Shown here piece after piece: positions 62,607-64,000 of a stretch of 64,000 nucleotides of DNA. The DNA is from Begonia masoniana (Eukaryota; Streptophyta; Magnoliopsida; Cucurbitales; Begoniaceae): assembly GCA_022432975.1 (NCBI GenBank), contig CM039502.1, positions 7,795,407 through 7,859,406 on the forward strand. The letters are read 5' to 3'. The notes below the pieces were generated by a model, which saw nothing but the letters and a program-made list of their open reading frames with translations, made no database searches and was not told the DNA's origin. Within the stretch, counting starts at the first letter, position 1. Each line of letters opens with the position of its first letter. The position numbers and the translations under genes are program-made.

Positions 62607-64000
62607 GTATTCTGCTTCGTTTTTTTTTGGAAAAATTGAAAATCTTTAAAAGGGTAGATGCAGAGATGAAGTAATCATCTGTCAATTTACAATAAATAGT
62701 GTAGAAAACTGACGACCAGGAGTCATCATCGTGAAAATGACATAATAAGAACTGATTTGACTCGAAAAGGTTTAAATCTATTTTGATTTTTTTTTTACAT
62801 AACTAAAGAATTTACTCGAACAAAATAAATCTTAAGCTATTAAAAATTTAAATAAAAAATTCATGATTGTTGACCGATATCCGCTCACTCTATATTTTAC
62901 GAATAGAACGTAGATCCGTTATAAAGGGAGAAAATGTTATTTGGATTATTTTCTTTATTTTATAAATTAATTTAAAAAATATCAAACGATATTCAATTTA
63001 TTTAAAATTTTTACTACATGTTCACCATCATAGGAAGAAAATCTGAAAATTTTTGTAATTTTATAATCATGGTATGATATATTATATTTGTTTTATAAAA
63101 TAACTAACTAAAGTTACAATATATTGTACAAATGTTATAAAATCACGAACATTTCTAGATTATATTCTAATAACGTGGTGAACATGTGGTAAAAAACTTT
63201 AAGTAAATTGATTATTGTTTGATATTTTTTAAAATTAATTTGTAAAGGTTCTTCTTCACTTTATAAATTAATTTTAAAAAATATCAAAAAATATTCAATT
63301 TACTTGAAATTTTTACTACATGTTCACCATATCATAAAAATATAACCTGAAAATTTTCATGATTTCATAACGTTTGTACAATATATTATAATTTTAGATA
63401 TTTATTTTATAATACAATTATAATAAATCATACAAGTGTTATAAAATCACAACAATTTTCAAATTATCTTCTCATAATGTGATGAACATATGGTAAAAAT
63501 TTCAAGTAAATCGAAAATCGTTTGTTATTTTTTTAAATTAATTTATAAAGTGAAGAAGGTGACACAAGTAATATTTGCACCCTTTAGAATGGGGGGATAT
63601 CGGTCGACCGCATATTGTTTTGTTTTTTTTAGGTTTTTGATAGTTTAAGATTTATTTTGTTATGGTTAGTATTTTGAAAATTAAAAAAAAAAAAAATCAT
63701 ATTTTGAGGGTGAAAATAGATTTAACCCAAAATTTAATATTTGAAAAATTTTGAGTTATCTCAGTAGGATCCAGAAAACTACTGTTCATTAATTTAATTT
63801 AACACTACATGTCCAAGTCGTTAAGCAGGTAATAATTGGTTGAAACTTTAATAGTAATTGTGTGACATAGTTAAATTTTGTAGATTTATGTTATGTGAAG
63901 AGACGTGGAGAAGTTGTGATAGTCAATTATTTTCATAGAATTTAAGTCAAAGTAAGGATAGTCAAAGAGTGATTTTTCAAATGATTTTTATTAGCTTAGT

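Larger units (their letters stand above)
60580..64000. repeat. Segmental duplication, copy 2
   Basis: Homologous to 5712-5924, 6889-6985 and 19563-22440, beginning directly after the N gap and still matching at the window end. It retains the empty site of the hAT (CTATTAGG once, at 60792-60799) and the empty site of the 12.5 kb stack (about 60890-60910). 60905-61205 contains a local ~150 bp tandem duplication relative to copy 1. Confidence 0.9.

Overview
The window is nuclear DNA from a flowering plant, almost certainly a eudicot. It has AT-rich introns and intergenic space, spliced genes with GT-AG (and one GC-AG) introns, a Cys-type SELENOK homologue, and Copia, TRIM, hAT and long-TIR transposons. 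The species is not resolved.

Layout, left to right. (1) 286-1818 (-) is the N-terminal part of a DIS3L2/SOV-type exoribonuclease gene, divergent from a four-exon SELENOK-like gene at 3281-4921 (+). (2) 5.7-22.4 kb is one copy of a duplicated segment carrying a complete flavonol-synthase-like gene (20063-22760 +). Upstream of that gene it is split by a hAT element (5933-6880) and by a 12.5 kb stack of at least four nested elements: a long-TIR MULE-like element, then a hAT, then a second hAT, then a SIRE-like Copia LTR element. A solo-LTR-like sequence with a minisatellite lies in the outer hAT. (3) 23.7-24.3 kb is a cold-shock-domain/CCHC glycine-rich protein gene. (4) 27651-30502 (-) is an eight-exon AUX1/LAX auxin influx carrier gene. 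(5) 34-42 kb holds a thaumatin-like protein, UFM1 and a PLS-class PPR protein, all on +. (6) 43.6-45 kb (-) is a C2H2 zinc-finger protein. A head-to-head Copia palindrome follows at 45.4-46.7 kb. (7) 49.1-50.2 kb (-) is a broken plastid glyoxalase I gene, divergent from a ten-exon holocarboxylase synthetase gene (50723-56617 +) whose introns host a hAT MITE and a Gypsy-derived TRIM. (8) After a long gene-poor stretch and a 100-N assembly gap (60480-60579), the second copy of the duplicated segment begins. It carries a second FLS gene whose last exon lies past the window end.

The genes are unrelated housekeeping, hormone, flavonoid and defence loci and do not form one pathway. The most informative biology is in the duplication. 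The second copy preserves empty sites for both the hAT at 5.9 kb and the 12.5 kb nested stack, so those insertions are directly validated and ordered in time. Other points of note are a hAT that carries an exon-like fragment of a CYP97A carotenoid hydroxylase, a young Copia copy whose reverse transcriptase is deleted, and a compensated double frameshift in the second FLS. I did not find a convincing new multi-gene system.
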